64,000 nt of DNA from Phyllobacterium calauticae (GCF_019991125.1 NZ_JAGENB010000001.1:434001-498000), one strand, 5' to 3'. Counted from the stretch's first letter, positions 25,484 to 36,196 are shown. Notes: generated by a model not told the origin, from the letters alone. Made by a program: numbers and translations.

Positions 25484-26899
25484 TCAGATCACCTTGCCGG
25501 GATTCATGATGCCGGCCGGATCGAAGGAAGCCTTGATCCGGCGCATCAGATCGAGCGCCACCGGCGACTTGGTTTCCGACAATTCCTTGCGCTTCAACTG
25601 GCCGATGCCGTGCTCGGCGGAGATCGATCCCTTGTAGGCGCGGACGATCCCGTGCACGCGGGCATTCACCTCGCCCCAGCGTGCAAGGAACGCTTCCTTG
25701 TCGGCACCGATGGGCTGGGTGATGTTATAATGCAGATTGCCGTCGCCCATGTGACCGAAGGACACGATGCGCGCACCGGGTATCATCGCGAGCACGGCCG
25801 CATCGGCTTCGGCAATAAATTCCGGGATGCGCGCCACGGGCACCGAAATGTCGTGTTTGATCGAGCCGCCCTCGGGCTTTTGCGCCATCGACATGGCTTC
25901 GCGCATATGCCAGAAGGATTTTTCCTGGGCGGTGCTGTCGGCAATCGTGGCGTCTTCCACCAGTCCCGCCTCAAAAGCCTCCGTCAGAATGGCCTCGATG
26001 GTCTCGCGCGCATCTTCAGCCGAGCGCGACGAGGAAATATCGATCAGCACATACCAGTTGTGCACGCCCTGCAGCGGATCGCGCACACCTTCCGTATGCG
26101 CCACCGAAAACTCGACACCGATGCGCGGCATCAGTTCGAAGCCGGTGAGTGCAGCGCCCGCATGGCTCTGCGCCAGCCCCAGAAGTTTCAGGGCGTCTTC
26201 GGGGCTGTTCAGCCCGGCATAGGCGACACCCTTGCCCTTGGGCAGCGGGAAGAGCTTCATGACAGCGGCGGTAATGACGCCAAGCGTGCCTTCCGCGCCG
26301 ACAAACAGATCCTTCAGGTCGTAGCCGGTGTTGTCTTTCTTGACGTAGCGCAGATCGTTGAGAATCTCGCCGGTCGGCAGCACGACCTCGACGCCAAGAC
26401 AGAGCTCGCGCGTATTGCCGTAGGCCAGCACCGCCGTACCGCCCGCATTGGAGGAGAGATTGCCGCCGATCTGGCAGGAGCCTTCCGAGCCCAGCGAAAG
26501 CGGAAACAGACGGCCGGCTTTCTCGGCTGCTTCCTGCAATTTCTGCAGGACGACACCAGCCTCGACAATGATAAGATTGCCGGCCGGCTCGACCGAGCGG
26601 ATCTTGTTGAGACGCGACAGTGACAGGATGACCTGCTGGCCCGTTTCATCGGGCATCTGACCGCCAACAAGACCGGTGTTACCGCCCTGCGGCACGATGG
26701 CCGTACCGGTTTCAGTCGCCAGTTTGAGGATTGCCGAAACCTCATCGACGGTGGACGGCCGCAAAACCAGTCCCGTCTTGCCGCCGAATTTTTCCCGTGG
26801 CTCGATCAGGTAGGGTTCGATGTCCTGCGCGTCATGCAAGGCGTTTTTCTCACCCACGATGGCAGTAAAACGGGCAACAAGGTCTGGCGTCAGGGTCAT
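25484..26899 (-). CDS. FAD-linked oxidoreductase (GlcD/D-2-hydroxyacid dehydrogenase type)
   Basis: 471-residue flavoprotein of the vanillyl-alcohol-oxidase family. The N-terminal FAD domain has IVPQGGNTGLVGGQMP and GNLSSNAGGTAVLAYGNTRE with the GTLGVITA end. The C-terminal domain shows SFGHMGDGNLHYN and SAEHGIG, residues that bind flavin and metal in D-lactate/D-2-hydroxyglutarate dehydrogenases. It oxidises a D-2-hydroxy acid; the exact substrate is uncertain. Its start overlaps the tsaC stop by 4 bp (ATGA), so the two are translationally coupled. Confidence 0.9.
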   Translation of the reverse strand: MTLTPDLVARFTAIVGEKNALHDAQDIEPYLIEPREKFGGKTGLVLRPSTVDEVSAILKLATETGTAIVPQGGNTGLVGGQMPDETGQQVILSLSRLNKIRSVEPAGNLIIVEAGVVLQKLQEAAEKAGRLFPLSLGSEGSCQIGGNLSSNAGGTAVLAYGNTRELCLGVEVVLPTGEILNDLRYVKKDNTGYDLKDLFVGAEGTLGVITAAVMKLFPLPKGKGVAYAGLNSPEDALKLLGLAQSHAGAALTGFELMPRIGVEFSVAHTEGVRDPLQGVHNWYVLIDISSSRSAEDARETIEAILTEAFEAGLVEDATIADSTAQEKSFWHMREAMSMAQKPEGGSIKHDISVPVARIPEFIAEADAAVLAMIPGARIVSFGHMGDGNLHYNITQPIGADKEAFLARWGEVNARVHGIVRAYKGSISAEHGIGQLKRKELSETKSPVALDLMRRIKASFDPAGIMNPGKVI

Positions 26900-27912
26900 T
26901 TGATCTGTTCCAACTCTTCTATGGGAGGCACGCGCGGCGCGGCAGCGCGGACAAGGCGATCATTGATGGCTTCGCCCAGTCCGGTGAAGGGGATCGGCTC
27001 GACAGCAATGACGGCACCGCCGAGACGGTCGAGACGCTTCATGTAATCGAAAAGATTGGTGGCGGCCTCCCGCAGATTGCCCGTCTCGCTGAGATTGAGG
27101 CGCGCGCTCGCCCTATGGGCATCCGCAGCGCGGTCCGGACCGAAGGCTAGCAGTGCCTCGCCATCCCGCACCTCGTGCACATTGAGGCGGACACCGGCGG
27201 CAGGAGCGTAATGCGAGGCCATCATGCCGGGCGCCTCGATCGCGGCACGCTGGTCCATGCGCCGCAGCGATTGACCAATGAGAGCTTCGATATCCTCGGC
27301 GGCAAGCCCGCCGGGCCGCAGCAACAGAACCGCGTCGCCGTCCACCTTGACGATGGTCGATTCCAATCCGACCTCGGACGGTCCGGCATCGAGGATCAGG
27401 GCAATCTTGCTGCCGAGATCATCGGCGACTGCCTGGGCATTGGTGCCGCTGATCCTGCCGGATGTGTTGGCGCTGGGGGCAGCCAGCGGATGACCGAGCG
27501 CTGCGATGATCTTTCCGGCGACACCGCGCGGCATGCGCAGTGCCACCGTATCGAGACCGGCGGCCACCAGGGGATGAATATGGGTGTCGGGCCGCAACGG
27601 CAGGACCAGTGTCAGGGGACCGGGCCAGAACGCATCCATCAGTTTGCGAGACAACGGATCGATCACCGCATAGCGTTCCGCCATGGCGATATCCGAAACG
27701 TGGCAGATCAGCGGATTGAAATGCGGCCTGCCCTTCGCTTCGAAGATACCGGCAACGGCATCGCCATTGGTGGCGTCAGCCGCCAGGCCATAGACCGTCT
27801 CGGTCGGAATGGCGACAAGCTGGCCTGCAGCCAGCGTCTGGGCCGCCTTCAGAATTGCCTGTTCATCTGGTGCTATTGTCTCGGCCAAGGGCGCTTCTCC
27901 GATCGTGCGCAT
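26896..27912 (-). CDS. tsaC: L-threonylcarbamoyladenylate synthase (Sua5 type)
   Basis: Makes threonylcarbamoyl-AMP from threonine, bicarbonate and ATP for the t6A37 modification of tRNA. 338 residues. The YrdC/TsaC domain covers about 15-200 (AIPTETVYGLAADATNGDAV, KGRPHFNPLICHV, RMPRGVAGKII, AAPSANTSGRISGT). A C-terminal Sua5 domain begins near GMMASHYAP. The long two-domain form is Sua5 rather than the short TsaC. It is the first gene of a two-gene operon with the FAD oxidoreductase. Confidence 0.92.
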   Translation of the reverse strand: MRTIGEAPLAETIAPDEQAILKAAQTLAAGQLVAIPTETVYGLAADATNGDAVAGIFEAKGRPHFNPLICHVSDIAMAERYAVIDPLSRKLMDAFWPGPLTLVLPLRPDTHIHPLVAAGLDTVALRMPRGVAGKIIAALGHPLAAPSANTSGRISGTNAQAVADDLGSKIALILDAGPSEVGLESTIVKVDGDAVLLLRPGGLAAEDIEALIGQSLRRMDQRAAIEAPGMMASHYAPAAGVRLNVHEVRDGEALLAFGPDRAADAHRASARLNLSETGNLREAATNLFDYMKRLDRLGGAVIAVEPIPFTGLGEAINDRLVRAAAPRVPPIEELEQIK

Positions 27913-28055
27913 TGCCTACACGATGGGCAGGGCTCGCCGCAAGCCTGCGCTGATGAACTCACCGTATGAGGTGATGCGTAAAATTGAATCCACCCGTGGT
28001 AAAAATTAGCAAGGTTTGGCTGATAGAGATGGGCGGTCAACGAGGATAGAGCCAC

Positions 28056-28484
28056 ATGTTCCGCCATCTGCTTGCCATCATAGCTGCTGCCCTTATCGCA
28101 CCGGCCATTGCGCACGCCGGAGAATCCATCAAGCTCAAGGGCCCGTCGGCACGGCCAAACTCGGTCACCTTTGTCGGCTATGACAGTTTCGATGCCAATG
28201 GCAATCCTGTCTGCACGCCCTGCATCGAGCAGCGCGCGGCGGAAGCCGCCAAGCTTCAGGCCTATCTGGAACGCCGCGAACGCTCACGCCAATACATGGC
28301 CCGCCTTCAGGGCAACGGCCCCAAACCGGACTCTTTTATCGCCACCGCCAATGCAGCGACACTGCCGGCAGCACACGCAGCACCGGTCGCGCAAACCACG
28401 GCGACGCCGGCACCAGCGGCACCCGCCGCCGCCAGCGGATTGCTGGCAGTCGAAGCGACGCCGCTGCGCGCCAGCATGCAATAA
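28056..28484 (+). CDS. Secreted protein of unknown function with CxxC and Ala/Pro tail
   Basis: 142 residues. The signal peptide ends near AHA (21). A short central part contains a CxxC pair (VCTPCIEQR at about 51-59) and a charged helix (AKLQAYLERRERSRQYMARL). The last 50 residues are a low-complexity Ala/Pro/Thr tail (PVAQTTATPAPAAPAA). I do not recognise a family. The CxxC could be a disulfide or a metal site. GAGG-type spacing before the ATG is weak. It is convergent with glyS. Confidence 0.6.
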   Translation: MFRHLLAIIAAALIAPAIAHAGESIKLKGPSARPNSVTFVGYDSFDANGNPVCTPCIEQRAAEAAKLQAYLERRERSRQYMARLQGNGPKPDSFIATANAATLPAAHAAPVAQTTATPAPAAPAAASGLLAVEATPLRASMQ

Positions 28485-28501
28485 GCCAGCGCAAGGCAAC
28501 C

Positions 28502-28530
28502 GGACAAGCGCGAGGTTTTCGCGCCTGCCC
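28502..28530. terminator. Hairpin between the secreted-protein gene and glyS
   Basis: GCGCGA (28508-28513) and TCGCGC (28519-28524) form the core stem. Flanking bases extend the pairing to about 12 bp with two G-T wobbles. It lies between convergent stops and has no clear T tract. Confidence 0.45.
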
Positions 28531-28535
28531 GTTGA

Positions 28536-30830
28536 TTATCCAGCAATTTTCGAGAAATCAGCGACCGTGTTCGTGGCTGTGCGGATACGGGCAAGCAGCG
28601 CCAGGCGATTGGCTCGAACGGCCGGATTCTCGTCATTAACCAGCACATCTTCAAAAAATGAATCAACCGGTTCACGCAAAGCACTCAGTGCAATCATGGC
28701 GCCGGAAAAATCCTGTTTTTGAATCGCTTGCGCCGCGTCCTTCTCAGCCTGATTCATCGCGGCAAAGAGCGTCTTTTCCGCATCGAGGGCAAGCAGCGCC
28801 GGGTCAACCGTATCGGCGACAACCGTACCCTTCTTCTCCTCGGCGCTCAGAATATTGGCCGCGCGCTTGGTGCCGGCCAGAAGGTTCTTGCCCTCTTCCG
28901 AGTTGAGATAGACCACCAGCGCTTCAACGCGGCGAGCGATCAGCAGAAGATTATCGGCGCCGTCGGTCAGCACCGCATCGATCAGATCATGCCGTGCGCC
29001 GAGTTCGCGCAGATGCACTTTCAGGCGATCATGGAAGAACGCCAGAAGGTCAAGCAGAACCGGCTGCGCATGCTCGGCCACCTCGCCGCGCAAGCGCTTT
29101 TCAAAACCGGAAATGGCGTTGGTGACATCTTCCTCACCATCGACATCGCCAGAATTCTGGGCGGCCTGCTGCGCTTCGTAGCGCTCGACATGCTTTTCGA
29201 CGGCGTCTTCGCGCAGTTGCGCAAAGGCGGCCTGGAAGAGCGGCAGAAGCGCGATCTGCCAGTCGCTTGAAAGCAACAGGCGGATGACGCCAAGCGCCGC
29301 ACGGCGCAGGGCATAGGGGTCTTTCGAGCCTGTCGGCTTTTCGTCGATGGCCCAGAAACCGACCAGCGTATCGAGCTTGTCAGCAAGCGCGACAGCCACG
29401 GAAACCGCATCGCTCGGCACAAAGTCGGATGGTCCTTGCGGCTTGTAATGTTCTTCAATCGCGGCTGCGACCGATGGATGTTCATTCTGCAGCAGCGCAT
29501 ATTTGCGGCCCATGCCACCCTGCAGTTCCGGGAACTCGCCGACGATTTCCGTCGTAAGGTCGGCCTTGGCCAGTGCGGCCGCGCGGGCGGCCAGTACCGG
29601 GTCGGCCCCGACCAGCGGCGCGATATCGCGTGCCAGCGCCTTGATCCGCGTGACGCGTTCGCCCTGGGTGCCGAGCTTGGCGTGGAAGGTTACATTCAGG
29701 GCATCGAGCCGCGCCATGCGCTGATCGAGCGGCTTCTTCAGATCGAGATCGAAGCGGATGGCGGCAGCCGCGAGCTTTTCCATATCGGGCAGATCGTGCT
29801 GGTCGGTCGTCCAGAAGTAGAGCGCGTCGGAAAGACGGGCACGGACGACCTTGCCATTGCCGTAGGCGATCTCCTTGCCGCCATCGCTGGCCACGATGTT
29901 GGAAACCAGGATGAACTTGTTGGAGAGCTTGTCCGTCTCGCCGGCTTTGCGCGTGACAAAGCACTTCTGGTTCGTCTTGATGGTGAGACGGATGACCTCC
30001 GGCGGGATGGCGAGGAAATTGTCCTCGAATTCGCCCATCAGCACGACGGGCCATTCGACGAGACCCGACACCTCTTCCAGCAGGCCCTCGTCCTCAACCA
30101 GTTCAAGGCCCGACGCAAAGGCTATATTCTGCGCATCCGCCAGAATGATCTCCTTGCGGCGATCCGCATCGAGCACGACCTTGGCCTTTTCCAGCTTGGC
30201 GACATAATCGTCAAAGCGGCGAACGGTGATCGGCTGGCCGTTGCTCAGGAACCGGTGCCCATAGGTGATATTGCCGGAACGCAGGCCACTCACCTCGAAA
30301 TCGACGACAACCGGTTCTTCGGTCTCACCGCCGAACATGCAGACGATCGACTGAAGCGGACGCACCCAGCGCAGGCTGCCAGCCTTTGCCGAGGCTGCCC
30401 CCCAGCGCATGGATTTCGGCCATGGAAATTCGCGGATGATTTTTGGCAGGAGTTCCGCGATGATTTCTTCGGCGGGCCGGCCCGGCTTTGTCAGATGGGC
30501 GACGTAGAAATCACCCTTCTTCGGGTCGGTGTGCACGTGGGCCTGTGCAATATCCGTCAGGCCGGCGGAACGCAGAAAGCCTGCGATGGCCGCCTCCGGC
30601 GCGCTGACGCTTGGCCCCTTGCGATCCTCATGCGCGTCTTTCGACCGTGCGGTCAGGCCGCGGATATCCAGCGTGAGGCGGCGCGGCGTCCAGTGGTCAC
30701 CAGCCGCTTCATAGGTGAGGCCAGCCTCGACCAGACCATCGGTGACGAGCTTTTTCAGATCGCCGGCCGCCTTGCGCTGCATGCGGGCGGGAATTTCTTC
30801 CGAGCGAAGTTCGAGCAAAAGATCGGGCAT
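28536..30830 (-). CDS. glyS: Glycine-tRNA ligase beta subunit
   Basis: 764-residue beta subunit of the tetrameric bacterial glycyl-tRNA synthetase; it recognises tRNA-Gly. The N-terminus is [22 protein letters not shown], the family signature. It continues with [20 protein letters not shown], and a C-terminal anticodon-binding region that includes [20 protein letters not shown] and [11 protein letters not shown]. There is a slightly longer acidic insert near [18 protein letters not shown] (about 590). The start codon overlaps the glyQ stop. Confidence 0.96.
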   Translation of the reverse strand: MPDLLLELRSEEIPARMQRKAAGDLKKLVTDGLVEAGLTYEAAGDHWTPRRLTLDIRGLTARSKDAHEDRKGPSVSAPEAAIAGFLRSAGLTDIAQAHVHTDPKKGDFYVAHLTKPGRPAEEIIAELLPKIIREFPWPKSMRWGAASAKAGSLRWVRPLQSIVCMFGGETEEPVVVDFEVSGLRSGNITYGHRFLSNGQPITVRRFDDYVAKLEKAKVVLDADRRKEIILADAQNIAFASGLELVEDEGLLEEVSGLVEWPVVLMGEFEDNFLAIPPEVIRLTIKTNQKCFVTRKAGETDKLSNKFILVSNIVASDGGKEIAYGNGKVVRARLSDALYFWTTDQHDLPDMEKLAAAAIRFDLDLKKPLDQRMARLDALNVTFHAKLGTQGERVTRIKALARDIAPLVGADPVLAARAAALAKADLTTEIVGEFPELQGGMGRKYALLQNEHPSVAAAIEEHYKPQGPSDFVPSDAVSVAVALADKLDTLVGFWAIDEKPTGSKDPYALRRAALGVIRLLLSSDWQIALLPLFQAAFAQLREDAVEKHVERYEAQQAAQNSGDVDGEEDVTNAISGFEKRLRGEVAEHAQPVLLDLLAFFHDRLKVHLRELGARHDLIDAVLTDGADNLLLIARRVEALVVYLNSEEGKNLLAGTKRAANILSAEEKKGTVVADTVDPALLALDAEKTLFAAMNQAEKDAAQAIQKQDFSGAMIALSALREPVDSFFEDVLVNDENPAVRANRLALLARIRTATNTVADFSKIAG

Positions 30831-31789
30831 TATACGGACTCACTCTTGAAATTAACGCCGCCGGCTTCGGTCAAAAGGAACGCCTCGCCGCACTGCCGGG
30901 CGAGATTGCGGACCCGCAGGATATAGCTCTGCCGCTCCGTCACCGAGATCACACCGCGCGCATCGAGCAGGTTGAACGCATGCGAAGCCTTGATGCACTG
31001 GTCGTAGGCCGGAAGGACCATCCGGTGCATCGGGCTGTTGTCGCCGTCCTTGGGTGCGCCCGCGCGCAGAAGCGCTGCGCACTCGGCTTCCGCATCCTCG
31101 AAATGCCGCAGCAGGACCGACGTGTTGGCATGTTCGAAATTGTGCCGCGAATATTCCTGCTCCGCTTGCAGGAACACATCGCCATAGGTGACCTTTTCAT
31201 CGCCCTCGAGGCCATTGAAATTCAGGTCGTAGATGCTGTCGACGCCCTGGATATACATGGCGAGCCGCTCCAGACCATAGGTCAGCTCACCCGAAACGGG
31301 CGCGCATTCAATGCCGCAGACCTGCTGGAAATAGGTGAACTGCGACACTTCCATGCCATCGCACCAGCATTCCCAGCCCAGACCCCAGGCGCCGAGCGTC
31401 GGGCTTTCCCAGTCATCTTCAACGAAACGCACATCATGCAGCAGCGGATCAAGGCCGATGGCCGCCAGCGAGCCGAGGTAAAGCTCCTGCAGGTTGGCAG
31501 GCGATGGCTTCATGATCACCTGATACTGGTAATAGTGCTGCAGGCGGTTGGGGTTCTCGCCGTAACGGCCATCCTTGGGGCGGCGCGATGGCTGGACATA
31601 GGCTGCCTTCCACGGCTTGGGACCGAGCGAACGCAATGTTGTGGCCGGGTGAAACGTACCCGCGCCGACTTCCATGTCATAGGGCTGCAGGATGACACAT
31701 CCATGCTGGGCCCAGTAATTATGAAGCGTCAGGATGAGACCCTGGAACGAACGGGTCGGGTGCATATGATCGGGCAATGGGACGGTCAC
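30830..31789 (-). CDS. glyQ: Glycine-tRNA ligase alpha subunit
   Basis: Catalytic alpha subunit, 319 residues. Signatures are [51 protein letters not shown] and [18 protein letters not shown] at 31789 has AAGG about 8 bp upstream; an ATG at 31765 (MHPTRSFQ) would also give a family-type N-terminus. The glyQ stop and the glyS start overlap, as expected for stoichiometric subunits. The 159 bp upstream (31790-31948) carry no gene. Confidence 0.96.
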   Translation of the reverse strand: MTVPLPDHMHPTRSFQGLILTLHNYWAQHGCVILQPYDMEVGAGTFHPATTLRSLGPKPWKAAYVQPSRRPKDGRYGENPNRLQHYYQYQVIMKPSPANLQELYLGSLAAIGLDPLLHDVRFVEDDWESPTLGAWGLGWECWCDGMEVSQFTYFQQVCGIECAPVSGELTYGLERLAMYIQGVDSIYDLNFNGLEGDEKVTYGDVFLQAEQEYSRHNFEHANTSVLLRHFEDAEAECAALLRAGAPKDGDNSPMHRMVLPAYDQCIKASHAFNLLDARGVISVTERQSYILRVRNLARQCGEAFLLTEAGGVNFKSESV

Positions 31790-31948
31790 CGGTCAGGCCT
31801 TTTTGACGAACGGAAATGGAGTGCCCGTCCTAAGGCGTGCCGTCTGGCCGGTCAAGAGAAAGGACGCCATGACAATGGCTTTCCCAGGCACCCGCAGCGG
31901 AAATCATGGCAAGGGTGCCGGGAACAGCACCCGTGTTTCCCATGATGA

Positions 31949-33763
31949 TCAGCCCTTGTTGTCCGGAGCCGGGACAGGAGCCGGTTGCGGCGCTGGAGGT
32001 TCCGGTGCTTTCGGGGCATCGCCGCCATTCTTGGCAACGCCCGGTTCCTTTGCATCGGGAAGGCCGTTCTTCAGCTTTTCCTCGATCTTGACCAGATCTT
32101 CCGGCTCAGGCTTGGAATCACGGGCGTGGGCCCATTGGAAAGTCGCTTCCAGCTTGCGCCCTGCACGCCAATAGGCATCACCCAGATGATCATTGATGGT
32201 TGCATCTTCGGGACGCAGCTTCACCGCCTGCTCCAGCTGGATGACAGCATCGGCATAATTGCCCATCCGGTAATAGGCCCAGCCGAGCGAGTCGACGATA
32301 TAACCATCCTGCGGGCGCGAGGCGACGGCCTTCTTGATCAGGTCCAGCCCCTGCTCCAGCTTGATATTCATGTCGATCCAGGAATAGCCGAGGTAATTCT
32401 GCACCTGCGGCTGATCCGGATAGAGTTCAAGCGCCTTGGTGAAATTCGGCTCTGCCTTGTCCCACTGCTTCAGCCGCTCATAGGCAATGCCACGCTGGTA
32501 GAAAATCATCCAGTCGTTGCGTTCGGGCTTTTCGATCGCTGCAACAGCCTTGTCATAGGTTTCAGCGGCTTTGGCGTAGTTCTTGTCCTGCGCATAGATG
32601 CTGCCGATGGCAAGGTAGGTGCGGATATCCTTCGGATCGGCCGCCAGAAGTCCGTTCAAATGCGTGATCGCCTCGTCATGGCGCTTCAAGATGGCAAGAT
32701 TGATGGCAATCTGCATTTCCGCATCGCGGTTATAGGCGGAATCGGCAGGAATGCGCGTGAAGTATTCGACGGCCTTTTCCGGCTGCTCCAGCTTGGCACT
32801 GATGTCACCGATCTGGAAAAGGGTTGCATCGTGATCGGGGCGCAGCGGTAGCGACATCTGCAGATAGAGTTTGGAAAAAGCTTCCGCTCCGCTGCGGTTG
32901 ATCGCGGTTGCCAAGGTATAGAGCACTTCTGCCGCGCCCTGCTGCGGGGTCTCCACGAGCGGTTTGACGGCCTTGCCGGACGAAAGCTGCTTGCCGAATT
33001 CGACCAGAACCATGCGGCCGGACAGCACTTCCGATGCGTCCTTGATCAGCGTTTCCGCGCCGGCTTTGTCACCGTTGCGCATCTTGAACGAGGCATAGGC
33101 CTCGATCAGTCTTTCATAGGTATCGGGCGCCGCAGCCAGGCTCGGGCGGTCCTCAAGAGCACTCTGATAGAACGCTGCCGCCTTGTCTTTCTGTCCAGCC
33201 ATGTCGGCGATGAGCGCCGAATTGTAGATCTTGAACAGGGCAAAACCGTCCGGGCCCTTCAGCTTGCTGATCATGGCCAGCGCTTCATTGGGCTTGCCCG
33301 CCCCGGCCTTGGCCCAGGCCGAAATCAGACCGGTGATCATTCTGTCGAGATCCGACTGGAGCGACAGCATCATCAGGGTATCCACCTTCTGGTACTGCTT
33401 CTTGTTCAGGGCATCGATGCCGAGCGCCAGGCGCGAGAAGCGTTCGATCTCCGGAACCGATTTCAGTTCCTGCGCAATCGGCAATGCCTCCTTGAACTGA
33501 CCGTCGGTCAGGAGAACCAGCAGGAGGCTCTGGCGCAGTTCCTTGTTTTTCGGATCATAGGCAAGAGCCTGCCGGTAGAAGGAAATGGCGCTGTCGAAAT
33601 CATTGCTGCGTTCAGCGGTGCGGGCAGAGAGGAAGGCGCCGGACAATGATCCCGCAGCAGTTACCAGATCCTTGCCGGTCGCCGCCGGTGCGGAAATGAC
33701 ACTGATGGTCAAGGCAGCGAGTGTTGCGCCCATCACGGAGCCAAGCAATTTACTGCGCTGCAT
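31949..33763 (-). CDS. Exported tetratricopeptide-repeat protein
   Basis: 604 residues with a signal peptide ending near APAATG (30). At least ten TPR units are spread over residues 35-570, for example DFDSAISFYRQALAYDPKNK, YAKAAETYDKAVAAIEKPER, WDKAEPNFTKALELYPDQPQ and YADAVIQLEQAVKLRPEDAT. The last 35 residues are proline-rich (APEPPAPQPAPVPAPDN). It is a periplasmic scaffold or assembly factor, and the family is widespread in rhizobia. I chose the ATG at 33763 with GAGGG upstream. It is monocistronic. Confidence 0.85.
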   Translation of the reverse strand: MQRSKLLGSVMGATLAALTISVISAPAATGKDLVTAAGSLSGAFLSARTAERSNDFDSAISFYRQALAYDPKNKELRQSLLLVLLTDGQFKEALPIAQELKSVPEIERFSRLALGIDALNKKQYQKVDTLMMLSLQSDLDRMITGLISAWAKAGAGKPNEALAMISKLKGPDGFALFKIYNSALIADMAGQKDKAAAFYQSALEDRPSLAAAPDTYERLIEAYASFKMRNGDKAGAETLIKDASEVLSGRMVLVEFGKQLSSGKAVKPLVETPQQGAAEVLYTLATAINRSGAEAFSKLYLQMSLPLRPDHDATLFQIGDISAKLEQPEKAVEYFTRIPADSAYNRDAEMQIAINLAILKRHDEAITHLNGLLAADPKDIRTYLAIGSIYAQDKNYAKAAETYDKAVAAIEKPERNDWMIFYQRGIAYERLKQWDKAEPNFTKALELYPDQPQVQNYLGYSWIDMNIKLEQGLDLIKKAVASRPQDGYIVDSLGWAYYRMGNYADAVIQLEQAVKLRPEDATINDHLGDAYWRAGRKLEATFQWAHARDSKPEPEDLVKIEEKLKNGLPDAKEPGVAKNGGDAPKAPEPPAPQPAPVPAPDNKG

Positions 33764-33916
33764 ATACAAAATCCCTCTTCATTGTCGTCATCATGAAATG
33801 ATCGCCCGAATCCTCAGGAAAAGCATGGCCTTTTTACGGTCTACTCTCAAGTTTCATCGAAAGAATAAAGGCAATTGCCTGCCAGAGGCCATGGCAGGCG
33901 TTCGATCCACAACGGA

Positions 33917-34933
33917 TCAGTTCACCCGACTGATGCAAAAGTCGATGACTTCCAGAAGGGCATCCTTCTGCGGCGACTGATCGAGCGGGGCCAATGCATC
34001 GCGGGCAATCCCGCCAAAATGCCGGGCGCGCTGGATCGTATCGCTAAGGGCACCATAGCGGGTCATCAAGCCCTTGGCCTTTTCCAGCGCCTTGTCGTCG
34101 TTGACACCGTTCTCCAGCGCTTCCTTCCAGAACAGGCGCTCTTCCGCCGTGCCGCGTCGATAGGTCAGAACCACGGGAAGGGTAATCTTGCCTTCGCGGA
34201 AATCATCGCCGGTGTTCTTGCCGAGGTCCTTGGCATTGCCGCCGTAATCCAGCGCATCGTCCACCAGCTGGAATGCGAGGCCGAGATTGAGGCCGTAGGA
34301 GCGCAGTGCCTGGCGATCCGTGCGCGAGGAGGATGCAATGATCGGCCCCACTTCCGCCGCAGCGGAAAACAGCGCGGCTGTCTTGGCCTTGATCACCGCC
34401 AGATACTCATCTTCGGTTGTCTCAAGATTTTTTGCCGCCGCAAGCTGCATGACTTCGCCTTCGGCAATGACCGAAGCCGACGTTGCCAGCACATCGAGCG
34501 CTTCGAGCGAGCCGACATCCACCATCATCTTGAACGCCTGGCCGAGCAGGAAATCACCAACGAGAACGCTGGCCTGATTGCCCCAGATCATACGCGCCGT
34601 GCTCTTGCCCCGGCGCAGGTCGCTCTCGTCAACCACGTCGTCGTGCAGAAGCGTTGCCGTGTGCATGAACTCGACGCTGGTGGCGAGCTTGACGTGGCCA
34701 TCGCCCTGGTAACCGAACATGCGGGCAGCCGCGAGCGTGATCATCGGGCGCAGGCGTTTGCCGCCGGACGAGATCAAATGGTTCGCCACTTCGGGAATCA
34801 TCTCGACGTCCGAACCTGCTTTCGACAGGATCAGTTCGTTGACACGGGCCATGTCGGCCTTGGTAAGATCAATCAGCGGCTGCACCGATCCCGTGCTGCT
34901 CTTCTTATCGTCCAGACTGACAACAACGCCCAA
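33917..34933 (-). CDS. ispB: Long-chain polyprenyl diphosphate synthase (octaprenyl/decaprenyl)
   Basis: 338-residue all-helical trans-prenyltransferase that adds isopentenyl diphosphate units to make the ubiquinone side chain. The first aspartate-rich motif is DDVVDESDLRRGK; the second is FQLVDDALDYGGN. GGKRLRPMITLAAARMF and FMHTATLLHDD are typical flanks. The product is used by UbiA. Chain length (C40 or C50) cannot be told with confidence; C50 is usual in this order. Confidence 0.93.
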   Translation of the reverse strand: MGVVVSLDDKKSSTGSVQPLIDLTKADMARVNELILSKAGSDVEMIPEVANHLISSGGKRLRPMITLAAARMFGYQGDGHVKLATSVEFMHTATLLHDDVVDESDLRRGKSTARMIWGNQASVLVGDFLLGQAFKMMVDVGSLEALDVLATSASVIAEGEVMQLAAAKNLETTEDEYLAVIKAKTAALFSAAAEVGPIIASSSRTDRQALRSYGLNLGLAFQLVDDALDYGGNAKDLGKNTGDDFREGKITLPVVLTYRRGTAEERLFWKEALENGVNDDKALEKAKGLMTRYGALSDTIQRARHFGGIARDALAPLDQSPQKDALLEVIDFCISRVN

Positions 34934-35100
34934 AACGAAACTCCTAAACTTCTCGCATAATGCGGCGACACCTTATTTTGACAGGCTATAACCCGCAAGC
35001 GGCGAATTGGCGCGCAAAAATGGCAGGGGTTACAAATTCGTGATAAAGCCCACACATATGCTACAGGACTTACGGCACTTCCGGGCCAGTCATATGGGTA

Positions 35101-35328
35101 ATGGCAATGATCGAAATCATGCGTACGAACGATCCTGTTCTGATCTCCTTTGTCGAATCACTGCTCAAGGATGCCGGCATCCGGCACTTTATCGCCGATT
35201 CCAACATGAGCGTCCTCGAAGGTTCCGTCGGCATTCTCGCACGCCGGGTGCTGGTCGATGCCAACCGGGAGGACGAAGTCCGGCGGTTGCTCAAAGACGC
35301 CTGCCTCGAGCGCGAGCTGCGCGGCTGA
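35101..35328 (+). CDS. DUF2007-type small protein
   Basis: 75 residues. IEIMRTNDPVLISFVESLLKDAG at the start and RRVLVDANREDEVRRLLKDA at the end are typical of DUF2007 (putative signal-transducing protein family, PII-like fold). There is no membrane segment. It is separated by 3 bp from the methyltransferase gene, so the two are one transcript. The second in-frame ATG (35107) is also possible. Confidence 0.8.
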   Translation: MAMIEIMRTNDPVLISFVESLLKDAGIRHFIADSNMSVLEGSVGILARRVLVDANREDEVRRLLKDACLERELRG

Positions 35329-35331
35329 TCC

Positions 35332-36105
35332 ATGCCATCGACCGATACGCCCCATACGCTGGATGCGTTCCATCGCGGCCGGTTCCACCTGCTCCAGCCT
35401 GCGCTGAAGGGGCACCGGTCCGGGGTCGATGCCATGGTGCTTGCCAGTGCCGTACCCGATGATTTTTCCGGCCGTGTCGCCGACCTTGGCGCCGGTGCCG
35501 GGGCGGCAGGTCTTGCCGTGCTCGCGCGCTGCAGCAAGGCCAAGGCGGTCTTGATCGAGCGTTCCGATTTCATGGCCGACTTCGCCCGCAGATCACTCGC
35601 GCTGCCGGAAAATGCCGCCATCGCTGCCCGCACCGAACTTGTGCAGGCGGATGTCACCCTGACCGGCAAGGCACGGGTTGCGGCAGGGCTTGCCGACAAT
35701 AGCTTTGATTTCGTGATCATGAACCCGCCCTTCAACCGGCCCACCGACCGCGCAACGCCCGATCCCGTGAAGGCGGAAGCCCATGTCATGACCGACGGCA
35801 TGATGGAGCAATGGATCCGCACAGCCGCTGCCATCGTCAAACCCGGCGGCGCGCTGGCCATCATCGCCCGCCCGGCTTCGATAGCCGAACTGCTCGATGC
35901 CTTGCAGCGCCGCTTTGGCGGACTGGTCATCGTGCCGGTGCAGCCAAGACCGCAGGATGCGGCCATCCGCATCATTATCAAAGGTATTCGCGGCAGCCGT
36001 GCGGGCCTTACGCTTGCTCCTGCCCTGATCATGCATCATGAGACGGGCAACGGCTTTACCGAGCGTGCAACGGCGATAAACAATGGCCTGACGTCACTTT
36101 TGTAG
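35332..36105 (+). CDS. tRNA1(Val) adenine-N6-methyltransferase-like protein
   Basis: 257-residue SAM methyltransferase. Motif I is VADLGAGAGAAGLAVLARC at about 46-64, and the amino-group methylation motif NPPF is in VIMNPPFNRPTD near 133. This is the TrmN6 (YfiC) arrangement, whose Escherichia coli member modifies A37 of tRNA-Val. The N-terminus DAFHRGRFHLLQPALKGHRSG fits that family. The target could be another tRNA or RNA. It is co-transcribed with the DUF2007 gene. Confidence 0.85.
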   Translation: MPSTDTPHTLDAFHRGRFHLLQPALKGHRSGVDAMVLASAVPDDFSGRVADLGAGAGAAGLAVLARCSKAKAVLIERSDFMADFARRSLALPENAAIAARTELVQADVTLTGKARVAAGLADNSFDFVIMNPPFNRPTDRATPDPVKAEAHVMTDGMMEQWIRTAAAIVKPGGALAIIARPASIAELLDALQRRFGGLVIVPVQPRPQDAAIRIIIKGIRGSRAGLTLAPALIMHHETGNGFTERATAINNGLTSLL

Positions 36106-36196
36106 CATTTTCCGCACGGTGCCATTGTGATTTGATGTGCACCGCTTACATGCGCATGACCCAACCCCGTGCCCGAACGCATAGAAGGAGAAAGCA

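Noticed and set aside
29436-30926. 496-codon open frame opposite glyS and glyQ
   Set aside because: It is the mirror of high-GC coding sequence; the protein has no recognisable family, while glyS on the other strand is certain.
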